64,000 nucleotides of DNA from Kribbella qitaiheensis. Its GTDB lineage: Bacteria; Actinomycetota; Actinomycetes; Propionibacteriales; Kribbellaceae. The stretch lies in the NCBI RefSeq assembly GCF_014217565.1, contig NZ_CP043661.1:2480001-2544000 (forward strand), read 5' to 3'. Under the pieces are notes generated by a model. That model saw only the letters and a list, made by a program, of their open reading frames with translations, was not told the origin of the DNA and made no database searches. The position numbers and the translations under genes were made by a program. Position 1 is the first letter of the stretch; each line of letters begins with the position of its first letter. Positions 17,414 through 25,512 of the stretch are shown in pieces.

Positions 17414-17561
17414 GCCCAGCCGGCGAACACCTCGCAAACTCACCGTCAACCCTTTCCACGACGCTCGAAAGGGACTGGACGGGCCCCCGCCGTGACCGAT
17501 AGTGGCCTGGTGGCCATTCATCTGGTCCAGACGAGTTTTGCCGAGTGGAGGGTGTCCACCG

Positions 17562-18576
17562 ATGACGGTGCAAGCCGAAGGAGTCGCACTGCAGACTCTC
17601 AGCCCACGGCACACCGAGCTTGTCCTGGGCGACCTCGACCGGGTCCGGATCGCCGTCGCGCCGGCTCCGATGGCCAGCCTGATCTCGATCGTCGTCGACG
17701 CGCTCGGCGGACCCCGGCAGGGCATCGCGCCCGACTGGCTCCGGGCCGTCCGCCGCTCGCTGCCCACCGACGCGGCCCAGGCGGTGACGCCGATGTTCGA
17801 CCGCACTCGCGCGCTGCTTCCCGCGTGCCTGACCCCACTGGGCATCGACGGCTCACCCGTCCAGGACCAGCTCACCAGGGTCGCCGACCTCTCCCCCGAC
17901 GACCTCAGCGAAGGCGTCGAGATGCTGGCACCCGGCGAGCCGCCCACGCCGTGGCGAGGCGCCCTGCGCAGGCCGAGGCAGTGGACCAGCCTGTACGTGA
18001 AGGTGCTCGCCGCGGCCTGGAAGGCGTACGCCCCGATCTGGCAGCAGTCCACCGCCCTCCGCACCCGCGAGGCCGAGCGGATCGGTGCGGGCCGTGGTCA
18101 CCGGCGGTCTCGACGTCCTGCTGTCGAACCTGAGCACCAGAGTCCGGTACGCCGACCAGACCCTCTACCTCTCCGACCGCTATCCGTACCGGGTCGAGCT
18201 CCAGGATCGCCCGCTCGTCATGGTGCCGCTCGTCTCCGGTGCGGCCGCCTCGGTGTTCAACCTGGACGAGCCCGACCGGGCATGGCTCGGCTATCCGGTG
18301 CCAGGGTTGGAGCGACTCGGCACCGGACCGGTCGTCACGGCCGAGGACAGCCTGAGCCTGCTGCTCGGACCGATCAGGGCCGCGATCCTGCGGGCACTGG
18401 ACCGCCCGAACAGCATGGGTGGCGTGGCCGATCAACTGGACGCCGGACCGAGCACCGCGACGTACCACTGCACCCAGCTCGCATCAGCCGGCCTGGTCGT
18501 CCGCCAACGCGCCGGCCGCGAGGTGCGCATCCAACGCACCCCTCGCGGCGACGCCCTGATCGACCTACTCAGCTGA
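17562..18576 (+). pseudogene. Winged-helix (ArsR-like) regulator with a single-base frame break
   Basis: Two frames join to give one protein of about 337 residues. The first runs from ATG 17562 (MTVQAEGVALQTLSPRHTEL) to REAERIG near 18084. The second continues RAVVTGGLDVLLSNLSTRV to the stop at 18576. Removing one G in GTGCGGG at 18083-18089 restores it. The C-terminus is a winged helix (VADQLDAGPSTATYHCTQL). It is a distant paralogue of the genes at 54303 and 58610. Either a pseudogene or a sequencing error. Confidence 0.7.
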
Positions 18577-18651
18577 TCGCGGCGACCTTCTCGGGCGCCG
18601 GACCTCGTTGCAGGACAGGGTGCATGGCTGACGATCGGTAGTCACCAACAG

Positions 18652-18692
18652 CACGCGGCCCCCGGGAAGCTGGTCTTCCCGGGGGCCGTGTG
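18652..18692. terminator. Strong terminator hairpin between convergent genes
   Basis: An 18-bp stem with one mismatch (GGCCCCCGGGAAG core) and loop CTGGT, between the regulator stop at 18576 and the convergent stop at 18705. Confidence 0.85.
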
Positions 18693-18704
18693 CTTCGCCG
18701 GTGA

Positions 18705-19775
18705 TCAAGGGGCTGGTTTGATCACCGGTTGGATGTTGAGGTTGTCGAGGCCCAGGGGTTCGAGGGCGGTGACGGCCTTGTCGTCGAGGACGCGTAGGTC
18801 GATGTTGACGGGGTGGTCGCCGACGCCGCCGCCGTAGCTGAGGGGGCTCAGTACGGAGGTTGGGATGGCGGCGAGCTTGTTGCGGAGGTTGTCGACCTCG
18901 GTCTTGCTGAGTTTGACCTGGGTGACGCAGAGGTTGCCCTTGACCAGCGGGGTGAGGAGCCGGCGGATCTGGGCGACGTCACCATGGGCGACCCCGATCA
19001 TCAGAACACTCGGACCGGTCGAGGCGCCGTTGTCGGTCGGGAGACCGTTCGGCCAGCCGATCGAGAGCTCCTGCAACTGGTTCGGGCGTGCGCTCACGAA
19101 CGCCTCGACGGCCGGCGTGACCAGGTCGCTGGAGTCGCCCGGCTTCCACCCGCCGGTCGGTGCGGCACACGGGACGGTCGACCCGGCGTCCGGCAGCTTC
19201 ACCACCGGACCTTGCTTGTCGACGGCGATCTGGCCGTCGGTCCAGATCCCTTCCAGGTGGGCGAATCCGGCCTTCACGCCGTCGACCGTCGGCAACCCCG
19301 ACAGCCTGTCCGGGTCCACTCCGGTGAGCTTGACCTCCGCGCCGGGCGCGCAGGCCGCGGGCTTCGGGGGCGCGCCGACGGTCGCCGGCAGATCCGAGGC
19401 GACCGGGATGCAGTAGACGGCCGGTTTGGCGGGGGCGGCGACCACCTGGCCGTCGACCTGGACCCGGTCGCCGTTCCGCACCTGCAGTGGATGCTTCCTG
19501 GCTCCGGTCGATGCGATCGCGCCCTTGCCCGCCGCCGTCGACTCTTTGCCTTGGGCAACGGATGGCGACGGGTCGTTCCGGTCGGGCAGGAAGACGATCG
19601 CGGCGGTCGCGATCGCCGCGACGCTGGCGGCGGCCAGCGCTGGGACGACCCAGCGGCGCGGCTTCTTCGACACGATGATCCGGTCCAGGTCCGGTTCGGG
19701 CGGGGACGGCTGACCGGCCCGCCAGCGGGCACCAGCCTCCGTCAGCAGGTCGTCGACCTCGTCGGTCGGGCTCAT
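18705..19775 (-). CDS. Membrane protein paired with the ECF sigma factor
   Basis: A 356-residue protein. It has a short cytosolic N-terminus (MSPTDEVDDLLTEAGARWRA), one membrane helix (VVPALAAASVAAIATAAIVF, about residues 44-63) and a large extracytoplasmic part. Its start overlaps the sigma-factor stop (ATGA), which strongly suggests a functional pair, likely anti-sigma factor or signal sensor. No zinc-binding HxxxCxxC motif is visible, so it is not a classical ZAS anti-sigma factor. Confidence 0.7.
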   Translation of the reverse strand: MSPTDEVDDLLTEAGARWRAGQPSPPEPDLDRIIVSKKPRRWVVPALAAASVAAIATAAIVFLPDRNDPSPSVAQGKESTAAGKGAIASTGARKHPLQVRNGDRVQVDGQVVAAPAKPAVYCIPVASDLPATVGAPPKPAACAPGAEVKLTGVDPDRLSGLPTVDGVKAGFAHLEGIWTDGQIAVDKQGPVVKLPDAGSTVPCAAPTGGWKPGDSSDLVTPAVEAFVSARPNQLQELSIGWPNGLPTDNGASTGPSVLMIGVAHGDVAQIRRLLTPLVKGNLCVTQVKLSKTEVDNLRNKLAAIPTSVLSPLSYGGGVGDHPVNIDLRVLDDKAVTALEPLGLDNLNIQPVIKPAP

Positions 19776-20275
19776 TCGCTGACCTCCAGCAAGGAGCGCA
19801 GGCGTGCCCGCGCATCGGAAAGAGTTGATTTGACGGTGCCCTCGGAGCAACCCATCACCGCTGCGGTGTCAGTAATCGACAAGTCAGCGAAGTAGTAGCA
19901 GTCCACAGCCAGTCGCTGCCGTGTGGACAAGGTCGTCAGTGCCTGGTCGACGTCAACCCGCGCTTCGACGTCCTGGCGGGCTACTGGGGCGTCGTGGTCG
20001 TCGAGCTCGGCGACCGGTCGTAACCGGCGGGCCGCCTTGCGGGCTTGGTCCGCGGTGATCGCGAGCAACCACGATGACGCCGTACCGCGGGAGGCGTCGT
20101 ACTGGTCGCGCTTCATCCACGCCCTGGTGAGTGACTCCTGGACGATGTCGTCGCGGTCGGCTCCCACCGCGAGCCGCGCGGCCACCCTGGCCATCGCGGC
20201 CAGATGTGGGCGCACCCACGCGACGAACGTTGCCCCGTCCGCGGGCGGAGCGTTCGCACTCCGCTCATTCGTCAT
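19772..20275 (-). CDS. ECF-type RNA polymerase sigma factor
   Basis: A 167-residue sigma-70 family protein with region 2 (ADRDDIVQESLTRAW, then YDASRGTASSWLLAIT) and region 4 (LSTRQRLAVDCYYFADLS, then MGCSEGTVKSTLSDARARL). It is SigM/SigE-like in layout. ATG 20275 is chosen; an upstream Met at 20332 would add 19 non-conserved residues. Translationally coupled to the membrane protein gene. Confidence 0.88.
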   Translation of the reverse strand: MTNERSANAPPADGATFVAWVRPHLAAMARVAARLAVGADRDDIVQESLTRAWMKRDQYDASRGTASSWLLAITADQARKAARRLRPVAELDDHDAPVARQDVEARVDVDQALTTLSTRQRLAVDCYYFADLSITDTAAVMGCSEGTVKSTLSDARARLRSLLEVSE

Positions 20276-20353
20276 CGTCGACACACCCTGTCTACCCGCG
20301 GACCCCCCAGACCGGTTGGGTCCCGCCACCAAGTCAACGACAACAACCCCACC

Positions 20354-20493
20354 AGGTCATGCGTAGCGGGGCTACCCCGAGCCGCTGCTAAAAAGAAGAA
20401 AGGCGGGGCGTGTTCTCCCAGGTCATGCGTAGCGGGGCTACCCCGAGCCGCTGCTAAAAAGAAGAAAGGCGGGGCGTGTTCTCCCAGGTCATG
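20354..20493. repeat. 66-bp direct tandem repeat (two perfect copies plus a partial third)
   Basis: Copies at 20354-20485 are identical and head to tail, and the first 8 bases recur at 20486. Each copy holds GCGGGGCTACCCCG, a small hairpin, and an AAAAAGAAGAAAGGCGGGGC stretch. It lies about 80 bp upstream of the sigma-factor start. It is probably a recent duplication of a terminator-like module. Confidence 0.9.
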
Positions 20494-20500
20494 CCCCGCC
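20455..20500 (-). terminator. Minus-strand terminator: GC hairpin followed by T-rich run
   Basis: On the minus strand, GGCGGGGC and GCCCCGCC form a stem and are followed by TTTCTTCTTTTT. This is one of the few T-rich terminators in the window. It would end a minus-strand transcript coming from 20500-21200, where no protein gene is visible. Confidence 0.6.
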
Positions 20501-21205
20501 CGCCACCCAGAACCCCCAGTTACCCAGCACTCCTGACGCATCTGTGGGGCCGAGTCAGTGCCCCCTGTCAGTGCCCCCTGCATCGCGAAAGTTGATCATT
20601 CGCCTGGTTTTACCGTTCTGTGGATGAAACGGTCGACAAGCCGCCATCCCCGAGGTCGCCCAGTTCGCCCAGTGCGCCAGGGCCCGTTGCGTCCGAAGAA
20701 GTCGAGTGCAGGGCCCTCAGTTCTTCGGACGCAAGCTCCTCCGGACCGCCAGACCATCACAATCACCGCGCGGCACTCTCCACCACGCTCGCCGGAGGCC
20801 AGAACTACCCGATTGTGATGGCGCAGCGGTCCGGCCTACCTCGCCAGACGAGGGCACGGCGAGGCGATCCGGTAGGTGCGATCGGTGGCAAGTCGGGCGG
20901 TAGGTGGACGAGTGGAGGGCGCGGCAGGGCGGAGTCTGCGGGAGAAGCGAGTCCGTCCTCGGCATGGCGGAGCCACCCCACACCGGGACCCGACGACCGC
21001 CCGACCACCCCGGCCCCGCGCACCGGCGTACAGGCAGCCCGTCAACCCGCCCATCCACGCAACGCCAAAACAGGACCAACGAGCAACCCTCCTGACCCAC
21101 ACCTACGTCGGAAGAGCCAGTTATCCACAGATTTCAGAAGCCACCCCATGGCTTGTTCGCGGCTGACTACCGTCGAAGGACCGGAATCTACTGGGGAGAA
21201 TTCTG
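20501..21205. other. Gene-poor region of about 700 bp
   Basis: No frame here looks coding on either strand: the open frames have skewed composition and overlap the hairpin repeat. The region holds hairpin copy 4, short direct repeats of CAGTGCCCCCTGT near 20556-20580, and TTATCCACAG near 21120. A GGGGAGAA site at its right end serves the RelA/SpoT-like gene. It may hold a minus-strand non-coding RNA ending at the terminator at 20455-20500. Confidence 0.5.
20687..20734 (+). repeat. Dispersed hairpin repeat, copy 4
   Basis: A perfect 14-bp stem TTGCGTCCGAAGAA with a 20-nt loop containing GCAGGGCCCTC. It lies in the gene-poor region upstream of the RelA/SpoT-like cassette. Confidence 0.8.
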
Positions 21206-22033
21206 ATGCCACCGCCAGAGCTGGACGACCTGCCCGAGCCGCACGATCTTCACAACCGCCTCAGCGCCGACCGTCCACTCGATTGGGGTGATCCGCTGCC
21301 CTCGAAGGCTCAGATCGCCGCGGAGTTCGGTGCAGGTGCGGCAACCCGCGGCCTGGAATTTCTGACCAGGGCGCTCGAGGTCGAAAAGCGAGTCACAGCA
21401 GACTTCACGGCTGCCGTTCCGTCGGGCACGGTGCCCCACAACCTACAGAACCGAATGAAGTCCCCACACTCCCTGGCCCGCAAGCTCCGCAAGACGGAGA
21501 ACTACTGGTCGCCCCGTGATCCTGAGGACGTTCTTCGCTACACCGTCGTTGCCCCTGAGCCGGACGACCTCGTCGAAGCCGCAGCCGGCATCGTGCGAGA
21601 CCTACAGTCCAAGGGCTGGGTGATGGACTCGGCGCATCACTCGTACGTCGATGGCAGCAGATACAAGGGGCTGCACGCCTTCATGCATTGTCAAGGTGAA
21701 CTGGTCGAGCTACAGATCCATTCGCAGGAGTCGCTCGAGGTCAAAACCCGGACCACTCCCCTCTACGAGGTCGAGCGCGATCCGCGCCAGAGCCCACCCG
21801 CGCGCGCCGCCGCCCGCGCCGCCTGCATCAGCATGTCGGTCCAGATGCGGCAACCCATCGGCATCGCAGAACTCACCGAACTCGGTGGCGTGCCTGTCAG
21901 TACCAGAAGCTACGGTGGGACGCACAGCACCGCCTTGGCGCGACCTGGTGCGAAAACGCCCTCGACCGCCCAAGTACCGGCCAAGCCTGGACATCCGGCG
22001 CCCGGCAAACCTCGAGATGGGATCGAACGATGA
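21206..22033 (+). CDS. RelA/SpoT-domain nucleotidyltransferase, toxSAS-like
   Basis: A 275-residue protein. The middle (about residues 75-192) carries the pyrophosphokinase pattern of RelA/SpoT synthetase domains: RMKSPHSLARK (R83, K85, S89, K93), the acidic site EDVLRYT (D108), RYKGLHAF (152-159) and ELQIHS (E168, Q170), then YEVER. There is no hydrolase HD domain, TGS or ACT. A Pro/Ala-rich tail follows. Small single-domain members either make (p)ppGpp-type alarmones or, in toxSAS systems, pyrophosphorylate tRNA. The coupled small gene downstream favours the toxin reading. Start ATG after GGGGAGAA. Confidence 0.75.
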   Translation: MPPPELDDLPEPHDLHNRLSADRPLDWGDPLPSKAQIAAEFGAGAATRGLEFLTRALEVEKRVTADFTAAVPSGTVPHNLQNRMKSPHSLARKLRKTENYWSPRDPEDVLRYTVVAPEPDDLVEAAAGIVRDLQSKGWVMDSAHHSYVDGSRYKGLHAFMHCQGELVELQIHSQESLEVKTRTTPLYEVERDPRQSPPARAAARAACISMSVQMRQPIGIAELTELGGVPVSTRSYGGTHSTALARPGAKTPSTAQVPAKPGHPAPGKPRDGIER

Positions 22034-22344
22034 CGCGGCTCTACCTGGTCAGTGATGCTAGTCGACGGCTTTGGGTTGCCGCGTTGATCGATGAGGATAT
22101 CTGGACCTATGTTGCCAACACCGGCAAGTTCCACCGCAACGACGGGCTGCGGCATGACTACTTCATGCTCAGGGAGCTTCACTACTCCGACATCGGGCTC
22201 GCGGAGGCACGGCGGTTGATCTCCGGCGGCGTCGGGACAGTTGACGGAACGCTGTTCCCCGACTCCCTCAAAGGCTGGCTCGAAGACCCCGAGTCACTCA
22301 CCACCGACCAGGTCTTCGCCGCCCACATTGCCGACCTGGCCTGA
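22030..22344 (+). CDS. Small partner of the RelA/SpoT-domain protein (antitoxin candidate)
   Basis: A 104-residue protein (MTRLYLVSDASRRLWVAALI) whose start overlaps the upstream stop as ATGA, so the two are made together. It is acidic, soluble and has no family I recognise; a region DGLRHDYFMLRELHYSD is rich in charged and aromatic residues, as in inhibitor surfaces. Size, coupling and context suit an antitoxin or immunity protein, but nothing in the sequence proves this. Confidence 0.6.
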   Translation: MTRLYLVSDASRRLWVAALIDEDIWTYVANTGKFHRNDGLRHDYFMLRELHYSDIGLAEARRLISGGVGTVDGTLFPDSLKGWLEDPESLTTDQVFAAHIADLA

Positions 22345-22389
22345 CTCACAGGTTTCGCACGGCGTGAAGCGTCCCAACCCCCGAGAGCG

Positions 22390-22439
22390 CTTACGTCCGA
22401 AGTACTGGTGGGCGTGACCCTAACTTCTTCGGACGTAAG
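22390..22439 (+). repeat. Dispersed hairpin repeat, copy 5
   Basis: A perfect 13-bp stem CTTACGTCCGAAG with a 24-nt loop containing GGGCGTGACCCT. It lies between convergent ends (22344 and 22450). Confidence 0.8.
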
Positions 22440-22449
22440 GCGGCTCGGG

Positions 22450-23238
22450 TTAGCGAGTGCCGGCGGCGGTGTAGAGGCGGGCGATGATTGATTCGATGTC
22501 GGGTTCGGCTACGGAGAGGTCGACCAGGGGGTAGGAGGCTGCGATCTGGGCTACCAGGGGCGCGGCTGAGGTGGTGGTGGGGAAGGAGAGGTACTGGCGG
22601 GGGCCGTCGACCTTGGTGACGGTGGCACCGTCCACGGTGATGGGCGGGAGGGAGGAGGCGAGGTCGACGACCAGGGTGCGGGGCGCCGACTGGCTCGCCC
22701 GGAGGCCGGCCAGCGTTCCGTCGTACACCTGATGGCCGTGGTCGATCACCATCACCCGCGAGCAGAGTGCCTCGATGTCGTCCAGGTCGTGGGTCGTCAG
22801 GATGATCGTCGTCCCGCGATCTTTGGTGACCTGGGCAAGGAATTCGCGCAGTCGCGCCTTGCTGATGATGTCGAGCCCGATCGTGGGTTCGTCCAGGTAG
22901 ACGATCTCCGGGTCGTGCAGCAGCGCCGCCGCGATGTCGCCGCGCATCCGCTGACCCAGCGACAACTGCCGCACCGGTACGTCGAGCAGGTCGCCGAGAT
23001 CGAGCAGTTCGACGAAGGTGGCCAGGTTCTCGGCATGCCGGTCCCGCGGTACGCCGTACATCTTCTGCAGGACCGCGAACGAGTCCTTCAACGGCAGGTC
23101 CCACCACAGCGTCGTGCGCTGACCGAAGACGACGCCGATCCGCCTGGCCAGCTTCAGCCGGTTCCGCGACGGATCCACCCCGGCCACCCGGATCGCCCCG
23201 CCGGTCGGGACCAGGATGCCGGTCAGCATCTTGATCGT
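22450..23238 (-). pseudogene. ABC exporter ATPase, C-terminal part (split by the mobile element)
   Basis: The 262 residues begin inside Walker A (TIKMLTGILVPTGG) and include the Q-loop FGQRTTLW, signature LSLGQRMRGD, Walker B IVYLDEPTIGLD and switch His TTHDLDD. The first 56 residues of the same protein lie at 31300-31467. Joining the two gives about 318 residues, the usual length for ABC-2 type ATPases. The apparent TTG start at 23244 comes from element DNA. Without the P-loop this half cannot bind ATP, so the exporter is probably inactive unless the element excises. Confidence 0.92.
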
Positions 23239-23241
23239 AGT
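23236..23241 (-). other. Left attachment junction
   Basis: On the minus strand the junction reads TTGACTACGATCAAG; host sequence resumes at ACG ATC AAG (Thr-Ile-Lys of Walker A). Comparison with the right junction leaves a shared AC (or ACT) as crossover core, which suits a serine integrase with its 2-bp overlap. The exact base is ambiguous; either choice keeps the ABC reading frame. Confidence 0.75.
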
Positions 23242-23383
23242 CAAGTTGCAGGACTGGCACCCTTGACGTTTCCGCAGGTCAGAGCCACTTTCAGTGGCCT
23301 GCCGCGCAGCCCGTAGCGGCCCACGGAGAGGGTCACACGCCTCCCCGCAGGGCCACCGACCCTCAGCGGTTCAGGCTGCCTCG

Positions 23384-23683
23384 TCATCTGGGGTTATCTG
23401 AGTCCGCAGAAGGCGTCTGCCAATCAATGTAGGAGGACTGCACATCAATCACGTCTCCGTGATTTGCTGCAAGTTCGTTGACCATCCTTACCGGAACGCC
23501 GATATACCACCCGTCGCCCGACAGGAACTCACTCCATGTATCCGGCAAGTCAGCAGGACTTGTAATGCTCGAAATATCGACTCTCATAGAGTCCGGGCTT
23601 AGCAGACCTTCGGGCGTCAGGCGCTGCAACCAGCCGAAGCCGTCAGCGCAGAAGATCCAGCCTTGCTGTAAAGCCGTCATCAT
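23384..23683 (-). CDS. Element-borne hypothetical protein coupled to the XRE regulator
   Basis: A 99-residue protein (MMTALQQGWIFCADGFGWLQ) starting 4 bp inside the stop of the XRE gene (ATGA). It is acidic and Trp-rich (DTWSEFLSGDGWYIG), without membrane segments or a known motif. Translational coupling suggests it works with the regulator. I do not recognise a family. Confidence 0.65.
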   Translation of the reverse strand: MMTALQQGWIFCADGFGWLQRLTPEGLLSPDSMRVDISSITSPADLPDTWSEFLSGDGWYIGVPVRMVNELAANHGDVIDVQSSYIDWQTPSADSDNPR

Positions 23684-24849
23684 CGAACCTTTAGCGCCTC
23701 GGCGAGGTCGCGAACGGAAGTTCTATCTCGTTCACTCGGTGGCACGGCGAGGTATACGCGCTGACCGAGACCGTGAATTACCTTGCTCCGTTCGGTTTCT
23801 AGAAGTTGGCGAGCTTGGCCAGCGCCAGTATCAATGTCTTCGCTTTGCACAACGCCCCAAGCTCGGTGCATATCAAGTTGAGCACGCCAACGGATCGCAG
23901 CTTTGGGAAGCTTCTCGGCCTCGGCCTGAATAGCCTGGGCTTTGGCAATATCACCTAGCGCCGTGTAGGTCCAACTAGCGGCGATAGCTAAACGCCAACC
24001 CGGCATCGCGAAGATTGACGAACCATCTTGGTCTTGAGCCAACTCTAGTGACCGGTAGGCGGAACCTAAAGCCTGATTTGCAGATCTCGAATCCCCTTGG
24101 CTAGCGAAGACATGAGCCTTCGCCGCGTGCGCCTCGATCAGGGCTGACGCTGGACCACCGAACGTGATCGGGTAGTCAGCAGATTGCAGGACCTCTTTAT
24201 CTTCGCCGCCTTCATAAAACACGCGATACGCAAGTCTGGCCCGACTCCACGCACGCATATCTCTATCACCGGAATGATCGGCCAACTTAACAGCGGTGTT
24301 ATACCAACGTTTGGCGGTGACGGGATCACCAAGGCTAGCAACTGACGATCCATAGACCATTGCGAGCCGGACGCCGTGCCTTCCTCTGAGGTGGGGGTTG
24401 GCCGACAAAACGAGCAAGTCACCCATGGCTCTCTGCGACAGTTCAGAAAGTGGTTCCGTCATAAAGCCTCGACCATAAGTAGAGACGATGCTTTCCCAAT
24501 CGTCGGCATCAGTGACAAGGCTCGCCGCTCGATCAAGAGAATGACGCAACGTTTCTGCGACTGCACTCGGCGCAATTGCGCCCACACTCGTTAGCGTTCC
24601 GAGCGCCTTCAAAAGGGTGCGGCGGTACACTTCGTCATCATCTCCTAACCGCGCAAGCTCTGTGAATAAGCCAGATGTTTCTAGCGCTTGGTCCACAGCT
24701 TGCGCGAATGCTTCGGTTGGTTGTCGCAATCCAGTTTCGACGTGCCCAATGAACGCCGGAGAGAAGTACACGAGACGGGCCAAGCCCCGGAGGCTCAGGT
24801 CTCGCGAGCTCCGCACCGATCTAAGGGTTTCCCCAAAGCTACTGCCCAT
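23680..24849 (-). CDS. XRE-family regulator with TPR-like C-terminal region
   Basis: A 389-residue protein. Residues 6-62 form an XRE helix-turn-helix (LRSVRSSRDLSLRGLARLV, then FIGHVETGLRQPTEAFAQAV). The rest is an alpha-helical, TPR-like repeat region (RWYNTAVKLADHSGDRDM, WTYTALGDIAKAQAI), as in actinobacterial regulators that respond to peptides or metabolites. It is divergent from the + strand element operon and probably controls it through the repeats at 24892-24910. Confidence 0.85.
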   Translation of the reverse strand: MGSSFGETLRSVRSSRDLSLRGLARLVYFSPAFIGHVETGLRQPTEAFAQAVDQALETSGLFTELARLGDDDEVYRRTLLKALGTLTSVGAIAPSAVAETLRHSLDRAASLVTDADDWESIVSTYGRGFMTEPLSELSQRAMGDLLVLSANPHLRGRHGVRLAMVYGSSVASLGDPVTAKRWYNTAVKLADHSGDRDMRAWSRARLAYRVFYEGGEDKEVLQSADYPITFGGPASALIEAHAAKAHVFASQGDSRSANQALGSAYRSLELAQDQDGSSIFAMPGWRLAIAASWTYTALGDIAKAQAIQAEAEKLPKAAIRWRAQLDMHRAWGVVQSEDIDTGAGQARQLLETERSKVIHGLGQRVYLAVPPSERDRTSVRDLAEALKVR

Positions 24850-24891
24850 CGTGCCCCGCTCCTAGCGCTGATGTCCGCACCGTCACGCCAT

Positions 24892-24910
24892 TTGTAGACG
24901 GCTTGTAGAC
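24892..24910. promoter_or_regulatory. Direct-repeat operator candidate of the element
   Basis: TTGTAGAC occurs twice, 11 bp start to start (24892 and 24903), about one helical turn, in the divergent region between the XRE gene and the element operon. A typical site for cooperative dimer binding. Inference from position only. Confidence 0.45.
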
Positions 24911-25009
24911 AGCGGATCCCTGGTCTCAACGTCCAACACCTAGCAGGCTACTCCGTATGGCCGACCAAGGCCCAGGGAGACGGTGCGACAGGAGGAGGTC
25001 AGATAGCTG

Positions 25010-25138
25010 ATGGATATCCAGAGTGCGGCCAATTGGGGCGCGGTGGTTCTGGCCGTGCTGGCCTTGGCTGACTTCGCGACGATTCTTGCGATTCGTGCGT
25101 CTATGCGTCGCGATGAGTCGGGTTCTGGGTCGGCCTGA
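25010..25138 (+). CDS. Small membrane protein of the element
   Basis: A 42-residue protein, MDIQSAANWGAVVLAVLALA at the start, with one hydrophobic helix (residues 10-29) and a basic, Ser/Gly-rich tail. It follows a GGAGGAGG site, and its stop overlaps the next start (TGATG). Such small membrane proteins are common in actinomycete transfer elements; no specific role can be assigned. Confidence 0.7.
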   Translation: MDIQSAANWGAVVLAVLALADFATILAIRASMRRDESGSGSA

Positions 25139-25512
25139 TGGATGACTGCGGGGACTGGCTCAAGCGGTATGCGTTGGTCTATCTGCGGCATGTGCCGCCG
25201 TTGACTAAGCCTGATGTGTATTCGCTCCAAGGGGTTATGCGCCGGTTTGCCGTAGAGAGCGGCGTGCAGGTGGTCGGCCTGTTCGTTGAGAAGCCGGAAG
25301 ATTCTTCGGTGGCTTTAAGGGCATTGCTTAAGCGGGTCGAGTCGCGCGGTATCAGGGTGGTGCTTGTGCCCGAGCCAAACTATTTCCCGGACAGTGAGCC
25401 TGCCGTGTCGGTGGTTAACAGGTTCAAAGAACTTGACGTGGACGTGAAAGTTTTACCGTTGGTTTCGATTCTGAAGTGGAAGAGCAGTCTTTCGAGCGGG
25501 GAGGGTCAATGA
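25138..25512 (+). CDS. Degenerate serine-recombinase-fold protein A
   Basis: A 124-residue protein whose layout follows the N-terminal catalytic domain of resolvases: YALVYLRHVPPLTKPDVYSL where recombinases have YxRxS, then VMRRFAVESGVQVVGLFVE and LRALLKRVESRGIRVVLVPE. The nucleophilic Ser is replaced (YLRHV), and the later catalytic arginines are absent, so it cannot cut DNA. It has no DNA-binding or zinc domain. It is coupled to protein B next door, which has the same plan. A role as partner or regulator of the integrase is possible. Fold assignment is by pattern. Confidence 0.6.
   Translation: MDDCGDWLKRYALVYLRHVPPLTKPDVYSLQGVMRRFAVESGVQVVGLFVEKPEDSSVALRALLKRVESRGIRVVLVPEPNYFPDSEPAVSVVNRFKELDVDVKVLPLVSILKWKSSLSSGEGQ

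Noticed and set aside
20272..20583. Frame through the 66-bp repeats on the minus strand (and its counterpart on plus)
   Set aside because: The open frame exists only because the repeat length is a multiple of three. The product is low-complexity, and the region fits a terminator module better.
20620..21291. Plus-strand frame across the gene-poor region
   Set aside because: Pro/Ser/Arg-rich, runs through a dispersed hairpin repeat and overlaps the start of the RelA/SpoT-like gene.
22445..23244. Reading the ABC fragment as a complete small ATPase starting at TTG 23244
   Set aside because: The start codon comes from element DNA at the attachment site, and the Walker A motif is missing; the other half is found at 31300-31467.
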